A DNA stretch of 26,648 nucleotides from Polychytrium aggregatum. Its lineage: Eukaryota; Chytridiomycota; Chytridiomycetes; Polychytriales. The stretch lies in assembly GCF_025602895.1 (NCBI RefSeq), contig NW_026516522.1:1-26648 (forward strand), written 5' to 3'. Shown here piece by piece: positions 10,295 to 18,969 of the stretch (positions are counted from its first letter, which is position 1; each line of letters starts with the position of its first letter). Below the pieces are notes generated by a model. It was not told where the DNA came from and searched no databases. It saw only the letters and a program-made list of their open reading frames with translations. The translations under genes and the position numbers were made by a program.

Positions 10295-12274
10295 TTACCC
10301 TTGGCGAGCAAATAGCGCCGCCCAGAATGCAACCAGCATCAGCATCCAGTTGAAGGGAGTAAGTTGCAGCTGGCCCGCCCCGCTGGTATGTCGGTTGGCG
10401 GTTCGTGGATCGACAAAGGACGACGGTACAGGCGAAGGGCCGCTGCCGGGGCTGAGGTTGGAGGTGTTGGTGTTGGGGACCAGGAAGGGATTGGTTTCGC
10501 CAGGGACAGTGCCGTCGGCATTCATAGGCACGCCAACGATGCCTCGTCCGGCCCGCTGGTCGGGAGTATCGGCTGGCCACTTTGGAACAGGTTGGTCCTT
10601 GTCGTCGTAACACTGTGAAATAACAGGGCAGCCATGTCGAGCGATGTTGTCGTGGATACAGGCCGATCCGATCAGGACCGTAGACAGGGGAGGGATTAGC
10701 GACGCTGGGTATGGCAAGCACCTCGGAACCTATCTATGCCCGCCTCCAAGGCAGACCGAGACGGCCGCTCTGCCAAGGAAGTATTGCTCAAACGTAGCGT
10801 GACGACGTACCTGGACTTGGACATATTCGAAGATGGCGTACCGACCGTAATTCGGGTCAGCACCGCTCCAGTCGGTTGCGCCGCCGGCCCACTCCCGTGT
10901 GCGATCGGAATCGCCGGCGTCCCAAAGGGAGAACTGGATGAGGGATGGTGTTGTAGGATACCAGTATTGAATGAGGCCACTCTGGACTTGCTTGGACTGT
11001 TTGCCGTCGCCGGCCTTTGTGAAAATCTTTTGGACGACGCCGTCGATAGAGTACCTGTGGCCAAGCAGACGAGGCTGGTGTTGGATGCATGTGCGATACC
11101 GATACACGAGGTTTCTTCAGTGTAACTACATCAACGTACGTGATCTGGTTGTGGGTCCAGTCCATTTCATAGATGTGCCAGTCGTCGAAGGCGCCCGAGG
11201 GCACAAAGGCCCCGTAGTGAGTGCCCTTTTCGGGGTCGAGCTTGGTCAGGTTCCAAGGAGACTGATCTTGGTACTGGTGGTAAAAGACGTTGCTCTGAGA
11301 CTGGCCCTTGACCATTTCCCAGTCGATTTCGTCTCCAATATCGGACATTGTGATGAAGGACGTGACAAAGCCGATCTGACGCACGGCCTTGAGGCGGGCG
11401 GTGATCTTGCCGTACAGGATATAGCGAGTCGATGAAACACGGGTACTGGCTGTGAGATTGCAGAGACAGACGGGATGTCAGACGGGGTGTCAGCGGCGAC
11501 TGCACGCAGGGATAAGGGCAGCGACCCTGATGGCGTTAGGTTGGCAGGTGGAGTTGCAACCATGCATCAAGAGGAGGGGCACCAGAGAGGACGATCGGAG
11601 ATGGAGGACATGGTTCGGTCGGCGAGTCAATCGTGATGATTCCGGATCTGCCAGCGTCTCGAGGAGGATATCCGCGGAGCTAGAGCGGCGACTTACATCC
11701 ATACGGGTTGAGAGTGTCCGGCGGCTTGGCCGAGAGCATGAGCCCACCCGTTGCACCAAACTGGTTACGGATGAGCATCAGAGGTGGGATGGAAGTCAGC
11801 GACGATGCATGCAAATGAGAGGATGCGCATGGAGATGTCACATCGGCAGCGACTTTGAAGATGCCACCAGCGACATCATCGGCGAGAACAGGCACCAAGT
11901 GGCCATGCAGCAGCGGCGGCAGCAACAACAACAGCGACACCAACGACAGCAACGACAGCAACGACAGCAGCGACACTCACTGTGACCAGGTCCTTGGCGT
12001 GATCGATGGTCCAGTCGTAGACGGTATAGTCGATCAGCGGAGGGGCTCCTCGGCGCTCGGGGTTGGTCGGTGCCGGGGCGGCGATGCGGGAAGGATCCTT
12101 GAAATCATACCGAGCCGAGATGCAGTTGCCGACCACGCTGGGTGGGTCGGTGGACGAGGTCGCAGCAAGGGCGAAGCCGGATCTCGGGGTCGCAGCTCCG
12201 AAGCGGCTCTGGCCCTGGGATGAACCGGACTGGGGTGTGGTATTGGCAGAGGAAGTCACAGCGGGAGAGGTCAT
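10295..12274 (-). CDS. GH16 chitin-glucan transglycosylase-like (CRH family), GPI-anchor signal
   Basis: Five exons: 12274-11981, 11760-11697, 11449-11140, 11054-10811, 10729-10295, giving 448 residues with consistent phases (0, 1, 2, 0) and donors GTGAGT, GTAAGT, GTACGT, GTACGT. The GH16 domain spans about residues 60-305. The catalytic signature is DEIDWE at 159-164: nucleophile Glu160, Asp162, acid/base Glu164. It is preceded by ILYGKITARLKAV and the SFITMSDIG strand, as in Crh1/Crh2 enzymes that link chitin to beta-glucan in the fungal wall. A Ser/Pro-rich region follows, and the protein ends in a hydrophobic tail (WMLMLVAFWAALFA) after a small-residue stretch (TSGAG), typical of a GPI attachment signal. 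The first in-frame ATG (good context) gives no visible signal peptide, which is odd for a GPI protein; a missed 5' exon is possible. Chitin versus glucan specificity is inferred. Confidence 0.85.
11905..11973. repeat. Imperfect 9-bp CAACGACAG-type repeat at an intron 5' edge
   Basis: CAACGACAG units and CAG/CAA variants fill the stretch. On the minus strand the array begins directly after the GTGAGT donor of GH16 intron 1 (intron starts at 11980), as TCGTTGCTG-like units. Confidence 0.8.
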
Positions 12275-12289
12275 GGCGGGGCCGGGGGG

Positions 12290-12370
12290 ATGCAAGTTCG
12301 GAGACGTGGTAAGAGAGGGGAGCAAGAAGCGGCTGGACGAACGAGCGGATGAAGACGAGAGAACGAAGAC
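12290..12370 (-). promoter_or_regulatory. Pyrimidine-rich leader of the GH16 gene
   Basis: On the minus strand the roughly 80 nt just before the ATG are strongly C/T-rich (repeated CTCGTCTTC-like motifs). CT-rich tracts upstream of start codons are common in fungal promoters and 5' leaders. No TATA element was found nearby. Confidence 0.35.
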
Positions 12371-13220
12371 GAGAGATTTAAGGGCAACGGACGGCAAAGC
12401 GGCAACAGAGATACAGCGGTGCGGCTCTGTATGTCTGTGCAACGTGCTGCTGGGCACAGGTGTGGTGTGGTATTACTGTGTGATGTGATTTGACTCTGTG
12501 CTTTATCGCTGGGCTGGACCGCGTACGATTTTGGGCTGGGTGAGTTGTGGAGCAAGAGCAAGGGCGTCGGTGGGGGCTGTGCTGTGGTGGTGGGAGCGAA
12601 GAGATACTCGCCCAATGCTCCCCTCCAACTCTTGCTGGCAGCCCTGATCACCTCCACTCCAGGCCAAGGTTGACGAGGTCGACAAGCTGCTGCGTCCGGA
12701 GGCTGTGCTATGCAAGGCTTTGAGTTGCACTTTGTTCGGAACAGAGCGAGGCAGTGTGTCCCCGAGTCATGGGCAATCCAGTGGCTCTGGTGTCGCTTGG
12801 GCGCCTTCAGTGATCGCCGGGTGTGTGATATAATCCGACTGCGCCGTGCTTATCGAAACGAGACTATGTGTCCCAGTGTCCATTCACCCTGACCACTCTG
12901 GCCCGACCTCCGGGATCTGCCGAGTTCAGTGGTTCAAGTTTCGGACAGCAAGGCGAGCGAGCCAGCCTCCATCTCCAGATTCAAGGGTCAAGGGGAACAT
13001 ACAAGTCGTATATTTGCAGATGCAGTCAATGCATCCCAACACACGAGCACAGCAGCATTCAGTAGCAAGTACACATTAGCGACAACGGCATAGAAGGTTG
13101 GTTCGAAGTGGGAGTCGGGGTGGCGAGAACTTGGTGGTCATGGCGTCGAAGCATCATTGTCCGTCAAAGGGCGCAGTCCTCGGGCAGCCACTGGACTGAC
13201 GGCCAGATGGATGAGGTTTC
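12371..13220. other. Intergenic stretch without a supported gene
   Basis: This lies between the GH16 5' end and the protease stop, both on the minus strand, so it holds the GH16 promoter and the protease 3' UTR. Open frames here are short, start at non-ATG codons or lack recognisable content. Confidence 0.5.
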
Positions 13221-14502
13221 TCAGTTGCCGCCAGAGGTGGTGAAGCCATAGGTCTGGTCGGTCGAGCCAATGCCGCACTGGCCGTATGCGATCCAGAAGA
13301 AGCCGTCAGTGCCCCAGGTGGTGGTCCAGGAGTTCTTGCAGAGCCAGGCCTGGTTGCCCTCGTCCCAGCCGACGATCGAGACAGCGTGGCCGCCCTCCTG
13401 CTGGTCGGACTGCTGTGTGTAGATCTGGTTGTTGGAGCAGCAGTTCATAAAGTCTTGGTCTGTTGGGAGCAAGGGAGAGTGTGGTGAGTCGGTGCCATGT
13501 CCACCCAGATGCACTGTTGCATGTGCAGGTACTTACAGACAGTGAAGGCAGTCACCACGGCGCCGTAGGTCATGATGTGCTGTTTGATCTCGTCGACGCT
13601 GCCGAACGAGGCCACCGAGAGCCCGCTGGTGCGCTGGCAGCTGCTGTCGTCGCACTGCTGATCCTGACCGTCGCCGGCGGTGTAAGGGAAGCAGTCGGCC
13701 GAAACGACGCCGTTCTGGGCAATGTCGTTGGCCGCCTGGCCGGTCTGCCAGCCAGTGCTGCAGGAGGCGCCGTCACCCGAGCCAAGACAGAAGAAGAGAT
13801 CGGCGGTCGAGACCTCGATGCTGTTGCCGGTCTGGCTGAGGAAGGTGCTCTCGACGGTGGCAGCCGAGGAGAAGGCAACGCAGCTGCCGCACTGGCCCTG
13901 GTCCTTGATGGACGAGACCCAGTTCTTGTTGCGGGAATCCCACGAGTCGGGGAGCATGGCGGCTCGGACGGCAGCGGTGTGGATATCAGAGGCGTTGCTG
14001 CCCTGGGTGGGGAAGACCACAGACGCCGGTCAGTGCAACGGCAGAGCGATGCAGAGCGGGCCGGTATCGATGTGGAGTGTGCCAAGCATCGATCGACCAT
14101 CCACCAGGCATCAGCTGAACACTCGCCAGGCATCGCAGCAGCAACAGCAGCCACTTGCGGCATTGCATCGGACAGACCACTTACAAAGACCGTGGTGGCA
14201 AGCGACTCGATGTTGTCATCGGTCATGGTGAAGCTGGCCATGTTCTTCTTGTTGGACTTTGTGTGGGTCTTGACCTTCTTGACGAGCTTCTTGAAGGCGG
14301 GGTCCTTGCGCTGGGTGGCATGGGCCTGGACCAGAGCCTTGGCATCCTTGGACATGCTGGCCGTGTTCTCGGCAGAGCCGATGACCTTGTCGAGCGACTT
14401 GCGGTACTTGTCCCACTTGCCGCCCCGAGGGACAGTGGCAGCCTCGATGGCTCCGGAGAGGGCGAGGAGGGTGGTGAGAGCAAAGCCGAGGTTGACGAGC
14501 AT
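13221..14502 (-). CDS. Secreted papain-family (C1A) cysteine protease
   Basis: Three exons, 14502-14185, 14002-13537 and 13459-13221, with GTAAGT donors at both introns, CAG acceptors and phases 0 and 1, giving 340 residues. The ATG opens a signal peptide ([17 protein letters not shown]). A Lys-rich pro-region of roughly 80-100 residues follows ([12 protein letters not shown]...[14 protein letters not shown]) without an obvious ERFNIN motif. The mature domain starts near LPDSWDSR. Catalytic residues are complete: Gln141 oxyanion, Cys147 ([10 protein letters not shown]), His286 ([11 protein letters not shown]) and Asn304 (KNSW). The residue after the active Cys, usually Trp in this family, is Val148, and the usual NSWG is NSWT. 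An extracellular or vacuolar endopeptidase for protein digestion is inferred. It lies upstream of the GH16 gene on the same strand but has its own intergenic space. Confidence 0.9.
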
Positions 14503-14609
14503 GGTGGAGACTGGGAGTGAGGCCAAAGATAGAGAGGCGAGAGGCTGGTCTTGCGATGGAGGCTGGTGTGCCGGTGGTGGTGATGGTCCAGGACAGGCGG
14601 GAGCGGTGT

Positions 14610-14618
14610 CCTTTTATC
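14610..14618 (-). promoter_or_regulatory. Possible TATA element of the C1A protease gene
   Basis: The minus strand reads GATAAAAGG about 108 nt upstream of the protease ATG. Sequence and distance fit a TATA box; no transcript data. Confidence 0.4.
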
Positions 14619-16988
14619 CCCCAGCGCACATCGGCGCATCGCCAGAGGGCCTGGGAAAGACCATGAGGCATGGGGGCGCGGATCGAGAAGGCCCGGTCGA
14701 TGGCAGGATGCGGCTGGAGTGTGATTCTCGAGCATGGTGGTTGTGGAATCATCGGGCAGGTCATGCAGCAGCAGGTGGCTCGTGAGAATCGGAAGGAAAC
14801 AGCGAGCCGACGACCGCCGTGACAATGCCCATGATCCTGCACTTGGATGGGATGCAAAGAAGACGGTGCCTCCGGGACCCAGATGGAGCCGCCACAATGT
14901 CCATTCCGCTGGGTGGCTGGGTCTGGTGATCTGCCTTTCGTTTTCCTTGCTGGTCGAGCCTCGCCGGCAGGATGGCCGGCTGCTGAAGCAATTGGGAGAC
15001 AGCTGCAGAGGCAATTGAAATGCATCAGCACTGGTATGCGCTGCCCGATACAGCAGCATCGGCCGTGTGAGATTCGCCTGGGTCGTCTGCATGAACATGC
15101 ACTTCGTGGCCAACTGAGAAAGGGCTCGGGGACGGACCGCCTCGGCCCCAGTCTCCATCTGCTGCGGATGGCTGGTCAGCAGCATTGGCACTTTCCGGCG
15201 GAGCTGTGGGCTGACTGTGTCGAAGCAACCGTGGGGCTGGCATGCAGTTGATGGGAAAGACCAAGGACCATGGAAACGGGCCGCATGACGACGGGGCCAC
15301 CGAGCGAGAAAGACACTGGCGCATGACCTCGAGCCGATCCAGAGGAAAGCGGCAGGCGAGCCACCGAAAAAGCAAGGCGCATTCGGCTGACATGGCGGAA
15401 AGTCGCCAGGACAAGCGGCATCCGGGATCCTGTCGATTCGGCATCTGGCCCCATGGGAGTCTGTGTCCCGAGATCATGCATCGCAGCGGCTGGGCATGTT
15501 GATGCCGGTGTCGAGCCCCGTCGGCGCCCCGCACTGGTTCCCATCGTGGAACCAGCCCATCCTCGGATGCCATCGACCTCAGGTGATCAATCTGCCCGTC
15601 TGGCGGCTTGCCTGCGGCCTGCCGATGGATGCTGTCGTTTAGCGAGATGTGGTGCTCGGGCAAGACCTCCTTTGCCGACTCGCTTAGAAGGAAATGGGGC
15701 TGGTGCCCAGCTGCATATTGCGTGGGCCGCAGTGACAGCCGTGACTTGTGCAGAGGGCAGTCATGAGGCAGAGGGCAGTGGGTTGATGGTTGGTCTGTCT
15801 CATCTGCCGTCGCATCCGAGGTATCGGAGCCATTGCATCGGCACCGTGAGTATCGACGAGTCACTTGCTGGCATCGCCCTCGCAAGATCGCTGGTCCGGA
15901 TTGCACGATGGGCGAATTGTCGACTCGGTGAGCAATGTGGATGGGCAGTGTGAATGGGCAGTGTGGATGGACAATGCCGAGATAGGCGATGGAATGCGCT
16001 GGCTTGGAAGTGCAGAGATGCAACAATGGAGGAATCAGCGAGCGTGGCTCATGGCGAGAGACTTTGGTGATCATCAGTTGAGCCTCGATCGTGATGTGCC
16101 AGAGGACGACTCTGCTTTGGATTATCTGATGTTCCCAAGACGGAGACTATCCAACAACCACAGCTATTGTTTCATAAGAATGGAGCCCAGCCAGTGACTC
16201 TAGCCGCGATGTGATGGTTCTGTCCTCAGCATTGAATGAATCGCCAGGTCTCTTAATCTACTCACGATCCTACAAAGTTTGAAGGACGCCACGTAGTGCG
16301 GATATGCGTGAGTCAAGCAGACGGCATGGCTCGACGGATGCATGTCTGATCTGGATGCATTGGAGTACTGACTCGCTTGGGGGAGAGAATGTCCACTCAG
16401 GTTTGGTTTCAGCTGATGATGGCAATGGCCATTGGCGACAGCGAGGATGATATTGGAGTGAGAAGATGTATTCACAGACAATCTGGTGGGAAGACACCAC
16501 CATGCATGAATTGGTGGACCAGCGAGCCACGGCTGATGAGACAAAGACCGTCGAGACAAACGACAGGGATCAGACTGACGTGAAGGAGTGAATGGAATAC
16601 AACACGAGTAGATAGGATATGGCTGGGAATGTGACAACAATCAGACGATGCGAGTGGCAACGGGGACCAGGACAGGGTTGTTCAATCGATTGATGCCTGA
16701 CAATCTCGGAACATCATGGAATGCCATTCGCCGTGGCTGTGGATAGTGTCTGTGCAGTGGTGTCGGTGTGGAGAGCCTGGATGAAGTGCAGCGAGATGGA
16801 TCAAGGCTGTGGCAGATGGGAGACACGAGCGTGAGCGAGTGGATGATGATCGATGAGAGTCGGAGGAACGAAGGATTAGGCAGAGAGAACAAGAGTAGGA
16901 ATGTGAATACAGCAGTGGAGTGAGTGTGGCAATCAAAATGGATGGGAACATGGATGGAATGGAGTGAAAACAGAGAAGGGAAGCAAAA
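14619..16988. other. Long stretch without a supported gene
   Basis: About 2.4 kb between the protease promoter and the tRNA pair. Both strands have open frames, the longest being minus 16074-15025, but they are rich in Pro/Ser/His/Arg, lack recognisable domains and overlap competing frames. The segment 16640-16980 is purine-rich on the plus strand. No RNA gene or repeat was recognised. Confidence 0.45.
16985..16988 (-). terminator. Pol III T-tract after tRNA-Ile
   Basis: AAAA on the plus strand is TTTT on the transcribed-direction strand, immediately 3' of the tRNA-Ile discriminator base. No comparable T-run separates tRNA-Val from tRNA-Ile. Confidence 0.75.
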
Positions 16989-17062
16989 TGCTCCGCACAG
17001 GGATCGAACCTGTGACCTTGGCGTTATTAGCACCACGCTCTAACCAACTGAGCTAGCGGAGC
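16989..17062 (-). tRNA. trnI(aau): tRNA-Ile (AAT anticodon)
   Basis: A 74-nt cloverleaf on the minus strand, including discriminator A. The acceptor stem GCTCCGC/GCGGAGC is perfect, the D-arm is GCTCAGTTGGTTAGAGC, the anticodon stem TGGTG/CGCCA encloses loop CTAATAA with anticodon AAT at 17028-17026, and the T-arm is ACAGG-TTCGATC-CCTGT. No intron. A TTTT tract follows directly (16988-16985), serving as Pol III terminator. It lies 7 nt downstream of tRNA-Val. Confidence 0.97.
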
Positions 17063-17069
17063 GAGAGAA

Positions 17070-17143
17070 TGGTTTCGTCCGGGATCGAACCGGAGACCTT
17101 GAGTGTGTTAGACTCACGTGATAACCAACTACACCACGAAACC
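17070..17143 (-). tRNA. trnV(aac): tRNA-Val (AAC anticodon)
   Basis: A 74-nt cloverleaf on the minus strand with discriminator A. The acceptor stem is GGTTTCG/CGAAACC, the D-arm GTGTAGTTGGTTATCAC, the anticodon stem TGAGT/ACTCA with loop CTAACAC (anticodon AAC at 17109-17107), and the T-arm TCCGG-TTCGATC-CCGGA. No intron. The 7-nt spacer to tRNA-Ile has no T-run, so the two are probably read as one precursor. Confidence 0.97.
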
Positions 17144-17204
17144 CCGTGACTTCCAATTACACCGGCTCACTCTATGAAACAGTGCACCCCATTTCGATCA
17201 TCGA

Positions 17205-17696
17205 ATGTTCCATCAACGGGCTCGACCACAGAGTGATCCAGGATTCCATGCATCCCACGCTCCCACGCGCGTTGCGGGACTGACCGCACGGATGCCAGTG
17301 ATATCAGTCGCTCAAGCCCGAAGAATGTTCCTCTGGCGGGTCGGAGGTTTCCCTCCCAAACCTGACGGAGCGTGCAGAAAGCCCGGACCCAATGGTCCCA
17401 AAATCCCGGTGAACAGGAAACATGCGTCGGAATGTGTCCGAGCCAAGAACCGTCTCGAGCAGTATGTACATCCTGCGAGGATCCCCGAAGGCATCACGTA
17501 CATCGACCTTGCAATCGACGCACTCCCCAAACTGGCTCGAGTGCCTGCAAGACCAGCCACCATCGACCAGGAAAAACTGAGCAAATGGCGTGCCAAACGC
17601 GAACGAATCCTCAACAACAGACCAGCGATCTGGCTGGATGTCGTGGCGGTGTTGGATGACAACGTAACCGAATGTCTGTCGTGGACAACTCGCAGC
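17205..17696 (+). other. Open frame of unknown nature upstream of the orphan exon
   Basis: An ATG at 17205 opens a frame that runs without a stop through 17696 into the orphan exon and on to 18143 (312 codons). The segment from about 17440 to 17690 has coding-like codon choice and reads as an ordinary soluble protein (GITYIDLAIDALPKL, KLSKWRAKRERILN), but I recognise no family and it does not resemble the upstream exons of the A-T-R gene. The last bases before 17697 (ACTCGCAG) match the intron 3' end of the A-T-R gene, so the junction may be an old splice acceptor and the continuous frame fortuitous. Confidence 0.3.
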
Positions 17697-18030
17697 GTCG
17701 TCACCGAAACTCGACTCTTTGAGATCGTCAATGCCTATGGCTGGCCCGTCATGTTCGAGACCCGCGAGCGATTCAAGGCCCTGCTTTACCGACCGTCGCT
17801 GCCCAACGGCTCGTCGATGCTGACGCTCATGCATCTGATCCTGAGCATGTCCTTCCTGGTCGACAACACCAACACCCGGTCGATCTGTCCGGCCCTCGGT
17901 TCCCAGGCCGGGAGGATCGCCGGGCGAGGGCTGCTGTACCTGACCCACATCGGGTATCTGCCACCTCCTCCGAACCCTCCGTCGCCGCTGAGACCCGAGG
18001 AGCACCCGCGGCCAACATCTTCCGTCCCGA
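17697..18030 (+). pseudogene. Orphan duplicate of the last exon of the A-T-R reductase gene
   Basis: The translation matches the final exon of the gene at 18970-23449: SVVTETRLFEI versus SVITEKRVFEI, the identical block VDNTNTRS, and then similar hydrophobic and Pro-rich positions to the C-terminus. The preceding ACTCGCAG equals the end of the functional gene's last intron (ACTCGCAG before 23101), so the duplication took intron end plus exon. Changes are mostly conservative and no stop or frameshift interrupts it, but the adenylation, carrier and most of the reductase domain are absent. The frame continues past the expected stop to 18143. It could be a remnant of a lost tandem paralogue or a captured exon; pseudogene status is inference. 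Confidence 0.65.
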
Positions 18031-18969
18031 CACCCACAACTAGCTCGGTGGTGGAGGTCACTGCATGTTTGGCAGTGCCATTCATGGTGCATCCCATGCA
18101 CAGCCATGGTCCTTCACTTGCACGGTGCCTCACAACTCCCTGACACACACTCCTGATCTATCGCTTCGGAGTCTGTGCACGACATCCAGAGCTTGCCAAT
18201 GTGTCCCACTCTCACCCCGTCCACATACCCCGATGTCGCCCCAGTCGCCCTGTCGGCAATTGACTGTCTGTCCTGGTCAATATCACAGCCATATTGGATT
18301 CTCCATGCGACTCCTCCGTCTGGTGTCAGTGCTGGTTGCGAGTACTTGTGGACGGAGACAGGGTTGCTGATGCAACAGATCGAGCCGCATTCATTCGATG
18401 CAAAGGGGGAGACATTCTCGAGCCACCACGGCAGCCGCCCTGCTGTCTCGCATCCTGTTTCCTCGTTTGCTGCCCCGTTCGGCAGCACCACACAACTCGC
18501 CAATCGCAGCGAGAATCGAACTTGGCAGTCACAGACCCCTCGCCAGCACCAACAAGGACATTGCATCAACAGCAGAGGAAAGGGCAGGAGAAGGCGACCA
18601 AGCGACCGGATCGAGTGGTGAGATGCAGGTGGCACCGACGCCTTTCCGCATGGCCAGCAAGGCGAGCTGTGCAATATCCCCCACAACCAGCCACAACCAG
18701 CCACAACCAGCCACACCCAGGCCACAGAGGAAGGACAGAGGCCGCCAAATGCAGACCGACTGAGAAGCACAGCCGAGAGTGGGTGTGATGTAATGCTGCT
18801 TGCGGCTGTGTCGATGGTCTTGTGCTGAGAGCAACTGTCGGTGTGGTCCGGCAGGAGAAGGAGCCAGGAATATATGAACAGGCCAGCCGGCCTCCTTCGT
18901 CGCCCCTGTCTGCTCCATCGCCTCTGTCTTGCTGCTGTCGCTCCGTCGTGGGTGCCGACACACTCGAAG
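18031..18969. other. Upstream region of the A-T-R gene
   Basis: No gene supported on either strand. It contains a short tandem repeat (18681-18720) and a TATATGA sequence at 18871, about 100 nt before the A-T-R ATG, which could serve as promoter element. Confidence 0.45.
18681..18720. repeat. 10-bp CCACAACCAG tandem repeat, four units
   Basis: Three perfect units (18681-18710) and one variant (CCACACCCAG, 18711-18720), about 250 nt upstream of the A-T-R start codon. Confidence 0.9.

Noticed and set aside
13463..14785. 440-codon plus-strand frame opposite the C1A protease
   Set aside because: It is the antisense shadow of a G+C-rich gene: it covers the protease exons and introns alike and has no recognisable content.
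15025..16074. 349-codon minus-strand ATG frame as a gene
   Set aside because: Composition is Pro/Ser/His/Arg-rich without hydrophobic core pattern or domain, competing frames overlap it, and no splice or promoter context supports it.
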